Translations under genes and position numbers: made by a program
Notes under the pieces: model-generated
What the model was told of the DNA's origin: nothing
Database searches by the model: none
What the model saw: only the letters and a program-made list of their open reading frames with translations
Shown: piece by piece, positions 37,868 through 49,700 of the stretch
Numbering within the stretch: the first letter of the stretch is position 1
Layout of the letters: the number at the start of each line of letters is the position of its first letter
Assembly (NCBI GenBank): GCA_965153455.1
Contig: OZ234496.1
Span: forward strand, 1,054,001 to 1,118,000
Direction of reading: 5' to 3'
Length of the DNA stretch: 64,000 nucleotides
DNA from: Sphagnum compactum
Lineage: Eukaryota > Bryophyta > Sphagnopsida > Sphagnales

Positions 37868-39779
37868 AGAATTCTTCTACAAACCCTAATTCCTCCAGTT
37901 TCTTATCCTCCTGATTAGATCAGGTTTGGATCTCACCCAAGAAAAGACGCAAACTGCTGCTGCTGCTGCTGCGCACAGCAGAGGTGAAGAGGAGGAGGTC
38001 TCGCATTCCCAGCACCAACTCCTCCCCCAATGCAACAACTTCCACTTCATTGGCACCACAACGATTTCTTTCTTTCTTTCACACGATTCCAGAGACCCAA
38101 GACACATTTTGTAATCTGATTGGTGTTGAAGACCACGTTCTCGGAGCTGATTCATAAACTGTATGTGAAGCTAAGTGTTATATTTACCGTTTCTCATCAT
38201 GGGTGGTTGGGTGTGGGCACCCAGATACAGATCCGGTTGTGTTTTTGGATTGTGCATTCTCCACATTGTCCACTGTTAAGGTGGCAAATTTAATGCAAAC
38301 AGAGCCTCTCTTTTCAGTTGCTTCCTGTAACATAATTCATGCACAGCAATGTGGTTTAAATGCCATTGAGAAATAACCCTTTCTTGCTTTGTGAATTGCT
38401 TGCCACTTTCTCATTCTTCAGTCTTTATGTGCAGACAGCTGTTGAGAGGTGAACCTTAGCTTGATGATGTGTGGGTGCTTGGTTTCTGAACAGAAGTTAG
38501 GCAAGGATATGACATGCTGGTTATCAAAGCAGGGAGGACTTCTTTTGGAATGTGCACGAGGGTGGTTCATTAGCACTGGCCATTGTTGACCCCTTCCAGT
38601 AAGCGCTGTTCACTCTCTTCGACTGACTTTGTTGCTTCATGTCTGTTGATGCCCTTTAGGGTTTAGGGTTTAGGTTATCAGATCATTGTGGGACATGTTG
38701 CAAGTCTTTCATCTTTTTCTCTGGTCCTTATTGACACAGACATTGGGCTGCAAGGCTATTAGAAACAAAGCACTCATCATGAATAGTGTCTTTGGTCCTA
38801 CCCATCTCTCTCTCACATTTAGTGCTCACACATGTAGTGCTTCCTCACTAGATGGTTTTGCTAGTGTCTTCTGTAATCTCTGAGTGCTAGCTCTGCTTTT
38901 GCATTTCTGAGAGATTGAAAGATCAGACTGTACATTTCCAGTTGAAAACTTGCTTATATGGTGCTTTAAAAAAAAAAAAGCAACTGGGTCCTCTGCTCAG
39001 GACAATGGCGATGTAGTAGTGTTGGCTTGCAGGTTGTCACAGTGGTGTTTGCTTTGATTTTGGATGCCAATCAGGTTGTCTTCTTCTTGTGCTTCCCTCC
39101 CTGTTGATTACAGTTTTTTTTTTGTTTTTTTCGAGGAATTGCTGTGTGTGGTAGTACACTCTATATTGTTGTTGGAATGAGAGTGGGGCTGCATTTGCTT
39201 GCTAATTGTAAGCATGTGTTGGTGAGGTAGTCATTAACTTTGATGAAAATGTTCATGAGCTTTACAGCAATACTGAGACAAGCAAAGCTTGTCTTAAAGA
39301 ACTACAGGTGCAGTCAGCAGTACCTGTGATGTTCCAGTTGGCATAGTCGAATTTTATGAATGGGTTTGGGGTTTAGGGCCCAGGGTTAAACTCTGGACCC
39401 TGGACCCTAAACCTAAATAAATTCCAAACCCTGAAATCTCAACAATGCTCTAGGCAACCTTTCACTTAGGAACTGTTGGTGGGATAACGGAAAAATCTAC
39501 CTTGGGGAGAAGACATCACAAGACTTTGTGATGCCAGATGCCCTTCCTTCTCCAGGTAGTACTTACTCCTAGTGTTTCTTAACTCCAGCTCTAACAATAT
39601 TTGCAGTCGTAGAACACGAGTTACAACCTGATTTTATATGATGATAATTGTATTCACTTTGGTTGTGGGTTGTTTTTGCATAAATCTTAGGAGTTGACAT
39701 CCTAGTTTAGATGTTCAGAACCTGCCATGGCTAATGGCTTCACGCTCTTTTACAAGGAAGAGCCGCTTTTTTTGAAATA
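37868..39779. other. Intergenic between the PPR relic and a Tudor-like fragment
   Basis: Contains a (GCT)n stretch near 37951-37972, telomere-like heptamers at 38657-38674, and at 39366-39416 an inverted pair of telomere-like and 'gggtccaga' words. No credible coding frame. Confidence 0.4.
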
Positions 39780-40440
39780 TTGGGCATGGTGATGAACCCT
39801 ATTGTGCAGTATTTGGAAATGGGTATGAAGTGCAAAAGGAAGAGAAAATCAGCAGTGCTCACATCTGCTGCCATGACAGAAGAGATCACTGTGACATTAA
39901 AATCCTCCAACCAAAAGGATGTTTGTTGCTCTAAACGCCTTCAAACAGTGCAACAAAGGAGCAAATTTCCAAGCCCAAAAAATCTCTTGTCACTCAAGTA
40001 CCCAAAAAGAGGAATGAGCCGTTGACTTCAATTCCAGGAAACAAGGTGCCAGTGGACACTTCTTCTGAGCATCGAAAGGTGGTGGTGCCCCCTGGCAGGT
40101 CTGGAAAAGAATCAGAAGTCTCTATTGATGGGGAGGACCTTCTCATTGGGTGCCTTATTTTGGGTGGGGTGAGAGTTCACTTCATGTCTCTTTGTTCAAT
40201 GTTATGCTTTTTGGTGGCTTTTCCAATTGTTTAGATGAGAAATGTAGAGTTTCTTTTCCTGTGTGTCCTTTTCAGTAAGATGTAGACAATTATCCTAGTT
40301 AATGTTATGCATATTGTGTTCTTGCAGGCCAATACAAGAATGCTTGAAGATGGGTATTACAAGTGAAGTCTTGCCCTCCACCCTATCCAGAGCGCAGCAA
40401 GCATCAATGACAATGAACTCATGCAGTATCTCCGCAGCAA
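39780..40440 (+). pseudogene. Tudor-like chromatin protein fragment, probably broken
   Basis: A Lys/Arg-rich segment (KCKRKRKSAVLTSAA) is followed, after a 1-nt frame change near 39944, by KPKKSLVTQVPKKRNEPL and a Ser-rich linker into GEDLLIGCLI. A donor-like gtgaga follows at about 40169. After an acceptor at about 40327 the next segment has DGYYK then a stop, and further on DNELMQYLRSKTE. The order 'basic linker, (L)(I/V)GC-I, ...GYYK' resembles the Tudor domain of plant PDS5 or MSH6 proteins. The conserved WWP core is missing. I regard it as a decayed fragment; the family call is tentative. Confidence 0.3.
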
Positions 40441-41916
40441 AACAGAGGTCCTGCATACTATAACTTCACCTGCAATTTTTTTCTGTCCAAACTGACAGTG
40501 TGTGTAAGTGTGTGGGCCACAATATCACACCAAGTTCTTAAGAAAAATATTTTTTCTGCAACTTGAGGGATGCTTAGGCTTTTGGCATGGGTTCATCAAC
40601 CCTAGTGGTTTTTTATTTATCACAATATGTTTGTAATTCTGCCCCAGTCATTTGTGGCAGGTGAAGTTGCTGCGTGAAATGAAAGGTGAAGGCAAATTTT
40701 AGAGTTTAGTCATCACCCTTAACACTAAACCTAAACCATAAACCCTAAACCCAATCTCTCCTCTGATAAGCTCATTGTAAACTTTTGGCAACTATGAATG
40801 AAATTTTTCCCGGACAATGTATAATATGAGTGTACTGGGATAATGTAACTGTGGAATGTATATGTGCAAAGCTATGTGTCTTCAGTGCTTAGCCAAAACT
40901 ATGACCAGGTCTCTTCCTGTTGCTTCTGTAATACAATAGAGACTCAGGATGCAGCTGTTGTATAATGGTGTTTCTGTTGCTTTGGGAAATGCAACAGAGA
41001 CTCAGGGATGAAGATGTTGTATAATGGATTGCCTGAATTAGGGGTGGATTATCTTACACCCACTGTCAGGAGCTAATGAAGTCAGTGGGTAGTCATGGCA
41101 GCTCAGCACTACTGCTATCCATGATGGAAGGTAACGGTCAAAACAGATAAGAAGAGCAAGTGTGGTTACCTTTGATATGTTGGTGTGGAGTTTTCTCATA
41201 GAAATTGAAATTTTCATAACAATCTCATAAACATTATTTTGAATGCTCACCAGGGTGTTACTGGGACTGTTCACTTTTGGGGAACTTATGGAATATTTTT
41301 CTGTTTTAACTGTCGCTGGTGTGAACTCAACATACGCGGCAGACCCATTGCGTGAAAAGCTGTTCATTATATATCACAAATGGTTTGTTCTTGCTTCAAA
41401 GCTTTGTGTGTTGATTTTCCTCTTTATATCTTCATTTTAATTTGTTTTGATTTTTAAAAATATTTCTTTCTTTTTAATCTTAAATTTTTTTTCGTTTAGC
41501 TAGCCACCATCAAGGCCAACAAACCCCATGGCAACCCCATCTTGTGAGAAAAAAACCTCAATATCATGGTGGTTAATTAGTGTATGGCATTGACACTGAC
41601 TAAATGAAATAAGTGGAGATGTCGTTGTATTCATCATGCAAACCACTTCTTCAATTCCTTTGATGCATGTTTTGGGATGGAGTGAGTCTTCTCTTTTCTT
41701 TGCTCCATCAATCTTTCCTGGTTTGTTGACAGAAAATATAAGAAAAAATAAAAACATGATCATTACCTCCTTTAGGATAATGTCATCTCTTAGTAATTCC
41801 ATTCCATTGATAACTTCACCCATGTTTTGTAAGTATGCTAATAGGTAGTTCTTTAGTATTTTCTAATGGAAAGTATATGTGTATACATGTCTCTGTACAG
41901 AAGCAACTGCTGGTTC
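40441..41916. other. Intergenic and 3' flank of transketolase
   Basis: Telomere-like 'aaaccctaaaccc' and relatives lie at 40718-40751. Two similar phrases ('cagagactcagg..tg..g.tgttgtataatgg') occur at about 40938-40970 and 40992-41028, a short direct repeat. A 107-codon minus frame at 41500-41823 has no recognised domain. The bases next to 41917 are probably transketolase 3' UTR. Confidence 0.4.
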
Positions 41917-44540
41917 TTATGCTAGAAGGGATCGTGCCATTTCTGCAACGTTGTTGTCCGTAAAACCATACTTCTTGAACACATCCAAGTAACCTCCGCT
42001 ACAGCCAAATGTATAAACTCCAAAGACCTTGCCTTCTGATCCAACATATTCTCGCCACCCAATTGGAGATCCAGCTTCCACGCTCAGCCTTTTCAGCACA
42101 GTCGGGGGAAGAATGCTGTCTCTATACTCCTTGGGTTGCTGGTCAAAAAGCTCCCAACAAACAAGAGAGACAACCCGCACCTTTCTGCCTTCTTTGCGTA
42201 ATGTCTCTGCTGCCTTCTCACATAGAGCGAGTTCTGATCCTGTTCCGATCAAAATGATTTCTGGAAGAAGAACCTCTTTACTACCATTGCTGCTGCTGCT
42301 GCTGTTATCACTCACAATGTAACCACCTTTTGCTACACTTTCACTTGAAGTTCCTGAAAGATTAGCTTCCACTTTTTGGCGAGACAGTGATAGAACTGTC
42401 GGTGCATGACGACGAGAAATTGCAACTCGGTATGCACCAGCAACTTCATTTCCATCAGCTGGTCGTAGAACATACATGTCTGGAATTGCACGTAAACCCA
42501 CTAATTGTTCCACTGGCTGGTGTGTAGGGCCATCTTCTCCAAGTCCAATTGAATCATGGGTCAGAATATATATCACTCCTGCTTCACTCAGAGCTGAGAG
42601 TCGCATCGCATTCTTCATGTAGTCACTGAAGATTAGGAATGTTGCAGCTATGGGAATGAGACCTGAACCATGGAGAGCTAGGCCATTGGAAATCCCTGCC
42701 ATTGCATGCTCACGGATACCATAGCGGATGTTGCGGCCTTCAGGAGAATCATGTTGGAAGTCCGTCGAGTTTTTCATGTAGACTTTATTGGAGCTTGCTA
42801 GATCGGCACTGCCACCAATGATTCCTGGTAGCACTTCTGCTGCAGCATTTAAACACTTCTCAGAGTAACCTCGTGTTGCATCCACAGGATCTTTCTCTGA
42901 CCAACTCTGCACAACACAGGTACACACCAGCATATTGATCCAATAGACTCAGTTCCAGAAGCAGATGATGATCTTGAAAGGATCATGCAATCATGCAAGG
43001 GACATGTCAAAGAAAGAGTTGGTTTTATGGTACTTCTGCTTTGCAGCTAGTGACAGGGTTTAGGGTGAGGGTACTGGATTGGTCTGCAGATAGTACCGGA
43101 AGAACTTTGTCCCAATCTGATGGAATGTTGCCATTGAGGAGATTTTGGAATTCTTCAGCTTCCTTTGGATATTTCTCTGTATACCTCTTCAGTGCATCAT
43201 TCCATTCTGCTTCCAATTGCATCCCGTGCTTGCTGTTTTTAATAAACTCTCTGTATCATCATCATCATCATCATCACCATCAGGTACCTTACAACTTCCA
43301 AAGATCAAAAGACATGGACTTATTCACAATTTTCCTGAATGATTTTGACGCCCTTGTTTAGGGTTCAGGGTTGAAGAATTGCCATGGACCCAAACTCTGT
43401 GACACTACTTTTGTTGAATGAAATGCTTTGCTTACTCATAAACTTGGGGAATGACATAAAAGGGCTCTCGGTTATTCCAGTGTAGCTTCTGATGCATCTT
43501 TCTCACATCCTCCTCATCAAATGTGCCATGGTGTGCTTTTGCTGTATTCTCCTTCACTGACATCCGTCCTATCCGCGTCTTCACCTGTAGCTCCATTCCA
43601 TTCAGCCCATTTCCCATCATAAAATGGTCTTTGCTAGTTGAAGATCAGTTTTTCAAGCTTTGGGCATTCTTACAAGGTTTTCTTCTGGAAAACTGTGTTT
43701 AGACATCAAGGAACATTAGATCTGTGATGTTTCTTGAGTGAGAGAGAGTGAGAGAGACAAGAAACAACCTGTATGAATGTTGGCATATCGGGTTTGGTGG
43801 GTTTTGACAGAAGTGCGACCTTGAAGGAATCCATATCATCATAAACGTTGGGGATGATGATGCGGTTCCACCCAAGAGCTTCAAAGCGGTTGCCAACATC
43901 CTCTGAAAGAGCCAATGATGTATCGCCATCTATTGTATTGTGATTGTCATCATAGATGACTGTCAATTTGTTCAGCTTCCAGTGAGCTGCCAATGATGCT
44001 GCCTCATTGGAAATCCCCTCCATTGAACATCCGTCACCCATAATACAATACCTGTGCCAAAAGACACAACCATAGTCTGTAACTGACACAATAATCGTGC
44101 TTTTTAAAAAGCACAAAAAACACAGAACAAAGCAACAACAGAAGCAGTAGTATGAGAGGAGCTGCAAGTCTCCAAATGTAAAGATTTTTTTTTTACGTGT
44201 GGTGATCTACAATCACAGCATCAGGCTTGTTGAATCGAGCTGCCAAATGCTTTTCTGCCACTGCCATCCCCACTGCATTTGCTACTCCTTGACCTAATGG
44301 ACCTGTGACATCAAGCCAAGTCAAAAGAGTAAGGCAAAATGAGTGACCCAGTCTTCAAATCAAAGGGAAAAAGTGGGAGGCGTGGGGATGCTGGGTTTGG
44401 CTTGAATAGCACATATAGGTACCTGTGGTGACTTCAATGCCTGCAGTGGTGACATTCTCAGGGTGACCAGGAGTGCGACTCCCAAGCTTGCACAGTCGCT
44501 TCAAATCCTCTATCTGCTCAATCCCAGGTAAAACCCTAGA

Positions 44541-44574
<34 letters not shown>

Positions 44575-45904
44575 TCCTTTCCACAACAATCCTCAAAATG
44601 CAAAGTTCCAAGAAAAAGGAGCACAGTTTTCTGAATGGAGAAAACTATGAATCAGGAGAGAAGTCAAGAGGAGAGGAGAGAGGTATGTATGTAAGTAAGT
44701 ATGTATGTACCTGGATAGAGTCATAGCCAGCAAGGTGCAAGCAAATGTACTGAAGAAGACAACCGTGACCAGCACTGAGTACGAAGCGATCTCTGTTGAA
44801 CCAATTTGGGTTTCGAGGATTGTACTTCATGGCATGACGCCACAGCACATAACCCACTTCAGCTAATCCCATTGGCAATCCAGGATGTCCTGCTTTGGCT
44901 GTGTCCACTGAATCAACTGTCAGCATCCTCATGTTGTCAACACAACGCCGGTCAATTTGTGCTTGCACCCATGCCGCATCCTCCCACTTTGCCTCATTTG
45001 CTCCCACCTATCAAGCATCAAGAATTCTCAGATTCAGCACAATGAATTGAATTGAACTGATTGCAATATTTTCTGAATAGAAGATTGTGGAGTTTTTCTG
45101 GATGGAGATGATGCTGTTGCTCACAAAAAGAGAAATCTCATCTTTCCATGCTTGCATAGCTGCTGCATCATTACTCTGGGGAGCTTCGTTTGTGTTCAGC
45201 AGCATCTGGGATGGTACACTGTGTCCCACTTGCTGTCCTGGCTGACCTGACTTCACTTGCTCATCCTTCAATGTATCTGTGTTGTGGTAATCAGCTCGAG
45301 CTCCAGGTAGAATGAATGGTCGCTGCATGGTTGCAGATTTTGCACCCATAGCAGCAGATTGTTCTCTTTTGGAGATTCTGCTCCTCAAGCCTTGAGCAGC
45401 TTGATGCAAACAAGGTTTTCTAGTCAAGCTTGTTGTTGTTGTTGTTGTTGTCCCCTGCAGCAGAATTCAGTCAGTTTCCTCCCCCATGGACCATCTCTTC
45501 TTCAAAAAAGGAAAAAAAAAAGAAAACCCATTTCTCAGAGATTGCTTGGCTATTTCAGATCGCTTGTTGAATACTTCACGCCAACAAACGGAAGCTCTCC
45601 CTTTACGCAAGAGGAAAATCTGTCTGTCTCTGTCTCTGTCTCTCTCTTTTTTTCAGCAAACCCAAGAGAAAATCTGTGGAGTGTTTTTCGTGAATGGACC
45701 CACCTTGTGAAGACACTTTGGGATTGAAGAAGCAGCAGTTTGTGACACAACAAGAGCTCCAGAAGAAGAAGTTCCCAACTTGTGCTGCAGCACCTGAGAA
45801 GATTCAGCAGCTTGCTTGTTGTTGTTGTTGTAGTAGCAGCAGCTGCTGGAAATCTTAGTAGACCTGATGAGCCCACCCACCTCCATAGTAATAGCACTAG
45901 ACAT
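41917..45904 (-). CDS. TKL: Transketolase, predicted plastidial (nine exons)
   Basis: Exons 45904-45704, 45454-45125, 45007-44711, 44513-44423, 44302-44197, 44051-43769, 43584-43436, 43232-43097 and 42906-41917 join in phase to about 860 aa. The enzyme (EC 2.2.1.1) moves a two-carbon ketol unit using thiamine diphosphate, in the Calvin cycle and pentose phosphate pathway. Visible motifs: [25 protein letters not shown], the cofactor motif [51 protein letters not shown] and RPADGNE. The first two exons encode about 177 residues before the catalytic core. They are Ser/Thr-rich with Asn and Thr runs, consistent with a plastid transit peptide but unusually long. Several core positions differ from the common plant plastid form (AATFLIF, CIMGDG, the [11 protein letters not shown] block), suggesting a separate paralogue. 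The ATG at 45904 is the first in frame before a Ser-rich leader. Confidence 0.92.
44547..44577. repeat. (CAT)n microsatellite in transketolase intron 3
   Basis: About ten 'atc' units interrupt the intron between exons 3 and 4. A shorter (ATC)n lies at about 43256-43276 in intron 7. Confidence 0.85.
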
Positions 45905-46760
45905 TTTTTCGGACTCCAAAATCTCACCCCCGGAACAACAATCACAGCTACACACAAGACTCTTGTTCCTAAACCCAACAGTTCTCCTCTCACTTCTACT
46001 GTTTTTCCTTCAGCTCTAGACTGTAGTTCCTGTGTCAGTCAGGCTACTACAGGTGGGATTGTCATGAAATCCTGGAGAAAACTATCTTCAGCTTGTTTCC
46101 AGCAGATTTGTACTGAATCTGCAGCTGAATCTGCAATTTCAAAACTGTGTTGAAAAGGAGCAAGTTTTTGGATGATCCCCAAAAACTTCTCAAAGGGGAG
46201 AAAAGAAGAAGAAGAAGAAGAAGAATTGGGGTTTTGGGTTCTCTCCAATCTGGGAGCTTCCTAAGAAGTTGGTTTGTTGGTATGGCTAAATGTGGGCTGG
46301 TGTGGTTCCTCAAGATTTGTTGTGATGGGTTGTTGTCAAGAGTGACAATTTTGATTCTTCTTCACTCTGGTTTTGCAGTTTGGGTTTGTGAGATGGGGGA
46401 AAGTTGGGAAGGCAATGGGAGGGGAAGGAAGAGGGAAGGAGGGGGTGTTGGGTGTGAAGGAAGATGTGATAGCAACAACAATTCAAGGAAGGAATGAATG
46501 CCAACAAAACAAAGAGGGAAGGAGACGTGGAGAGCGACACTGGGAAGGTGGCAGCATGAAGTGCTTTAGCAACTGCCAAGTGTTTCAACAATTTTGTGTA
46601 GAAAAACCCAAAACCCCTTTGCAACCCCACTCCACTGCTACTGCTGCTGCCACCCCACTTTCCTTTCATGAAAATTTACACCATTCATTACCCATTTTGA
46701 TGATGATGATGATGATGATCAACATGATTCTTCATGTAATAAAATTAAAATTTAAAATTT
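45905..46760 (-). promoter_or_regulatory. Likely 5' leader and promoter of transketolase
   Basis: This lies directly upstream of the TKL start codon. It contains (GAA)n at about 46204-46224 and (GAT)n near 46698-46718. Overlapping frames on both strands (to about 130 codons) are biased by these repeats and have no domain. I see no independent gene. Confidence 0.4.
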
Positions 46761-49700
46761 AAGAAAAAACAGTCTTGGGTGTAGGGTTTTAAAATATTTA
46801 TTTATTTATTTTTATTTTTATCTTAAATTTTGTGATTTAGCCACACTGACTGATGATCATCCACAAGAGGAATTAGCCAAATTTTGGCTACAGTTCAGAC
46901 AGGAAAGTAAGTAAAAAAGTTTAAGAATCATGTTATATTTTGATGACCTGCTGGTGGTGGTGGTGGTAGTGGAACCTATTGTTTAAATATGGCGATTTAA
47001 GAAAAAAAAATCCCTAAAAATCTGGCCAATTTGGCACTTTTTCTCCATTAAAATTTTCCTTTTTATGAGCCACAATGGATTTTCAAAATTTTTGTTGCCA
47101 AGTGGCAAAAGTTCACCTCCCCCAATTTTATAAAAAACCGCTGGAGCTCGAGGGGCCGGTTATTAGAAATTGGGGGCATCAAACGACCAGTCGGGTACTC
47201 CCAAATAATCGAAACGAACTGATTTCCAACGTATATTACCCGTGGTTCTCAAAATATTAAAAAAACCAATTAAAAAAATATTTATTAACATGGTTCTCAA
47301 AGAATCAGAGAAACCCGTTTGGATATATAAACTGTGGTAGTTCTCAAGACATAATAATAATCGAAGAAGAACCAATTCTCGCCATAAGCCATATTGATGA
47401 TGATCAATTTTGTGATGTAGCCAAAGTGGCATATGATCGATAGGAAGATTTAGCCAAATTTGGCTACAAGCTAAATGTGAAAGTAAAAAAATTTTAAACA
47501 TCTTTCTATGTTTTGGACTACCTACCTGAACCCACGTATAGAAATCGGGTAATTTTTCTCAAATTTTGATTGAATTCTGGCTATTGAAAATCACTTACCA
47601 TGGTGTACAACCTTACACACACAAAACAAGTGATATTGTTGGTATGGAGAAAGACTAGTTGATTACTACTACATTGAACCCTAAACCCCAAAAAATCAAC
47701 ATGTTTCCATGGTGGTTGGTAAAAACACTCTTGAAGTTCCATGTGCATATTGGTGCATGATATAGATGTATTGGAGAACATATGATATAAATTTAACAAT
47801 TTTTATATTCAATTCCAATTATAGAATTGTTAGATCCATGAGTCACTTGTCACCAACTTGTTCATAAATTAGATAAAAATTGTTTCCATTTTGTTCACTA
47901 ATATGGATATCCATATCATGGTTTCCCCAACTATAACCAAATGTTAATCTATAGTGGTTTTCAATTCGTAATTGTACGTACATTTGGTGATAATGGCAAG
48001 TGAATTTTGATCATGAATTAACATGATGAACAAGTGGCAACTTAACCAATTACCATTTCATGGAGGGTTGGGCATCGTTATAGCTTACTTTTGTTGGTTG
48101 ATTGTTTGCCAATCTCAAAGCATCTTGTTGATTGGCCCCTTTAGTTTCATGTAAAACTCAAAACTTCCTTGCACGTCTAGTTCAAAATTCAAGGTAATTC
48201 AAGTCAATTTACACTCCCCGATGGGTATTTACACGATTCCTATGCATTGGTTCTTTGGTTAAATTTTGTGAAACAACATTATACACCTTACACCAAAGTC
48301 AAAAGTAGTTTAACAAATGCTTCTATAAATGGACATAGATGTTATACACGACTTGTCATTCCGTAAATTACTTACACATAATAGTACAATTTGAGTGATT
48401 ACATGAAGGAAGGGGCAAATGCTTGAAACATAATATTCATATGTCAAGTAGGCATACTTGCATGAAACAATATATTACAAACATACCAAAATGTTTAACA
48501 AATAGCATTAATATGTTTAAAAAACTTATGGAGGGTTTTTTGATTTTGCAAACCTGTCAATGTGAAATTTGAAGAGTTGCCCCCCAATCCTCCACTTCTT
48601 GTGCTAAGTGCATTCTCCCCAACACCCACTCCTCATCACAAAGCATGATTTTGAGGTCAAGTGTTATGAGTCCAAAAAAAAGCTATACAAACATTTGTAG
48701 ATGGTGGAACAAATGTATTGTGGATGCAATGGATCCTTGGCTTGGCTTACCTAGCATGGGACATTGGGCAATAATGGGTGTACCTATCCACTTGTTCAAC
48801 AATGTACCCACTTAGTAGGTATACCTTATCATTCGTCGTACATAACAACCTCATGACATCCCCCAATTTGAGAAGGCAAGAAATCAAACAATTCAACTTC
48901 AAAACTATGTTTCACTTTGGCATCGACCAAGATTGCTAAATTATTAAGCCCACACTTCATGCACCCAAAATGGATTTTATTTAATTTTTTAAATATTTTT
49001 TTCAGGCAAAAGTTATAAAATAAACCTCTTGTGTCATTATACTACAAAGAGTTTAATTTATTTATACTTCCAACCTCAATATTATAATTGTTGTAGTGCA
49101 ACCATAGATTAATTTAATACCCCTAATAGAATTGAATGTACACACCAACTATCCCATGAACTATGGTTTAAGTAAAACTAAAATGAGAAAAAAATACATA
49201 TATCTAAAAAAAAGTGATTCAACTATAGCATAACCTAACCAAAATGACACTCTTAGTAAACAAATTATCTAGAATCCTAAATAGACAAGAGAACTTCCAT
49301 GTAGAGTTGTTGCCTTTTGTTAAGATCCCACCTTTTAAAAAGGAGTTTGCAATCACCTAAATGATTATGAAATGAGTTGGGATGGCACTTGATCATAATT
49401 GATAGACAATATATCAACATGTCCCATTCTACTTCATTTCATTTTATAACATAGAAAAAATCATGTACACAATATTTTTTGAATAAAAGTGAAACGCATG
49501 TTGATGATAATTTGCCAATTAATGTGCTTCATTTGATTATGTGTTGTATCACGGATTAGCTGATTGGACATTTAACTCCATTAAAAGTAAATTGAGTCAT
49601 TCATATCTCATGGGTGTACCATATCATCATCATCATCCTAGCTTACAAATTAATTAATTAAAATAACGATCACCTCTTAAAATGAACAAAACATTTTTAA

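Noticed and set aside
41500-41823. 107-codon minus-strand frame next to transketolase
   Set aside because: No recognised domain, contains a long A/T-rich stretch, and lies in the expected 3' flank.
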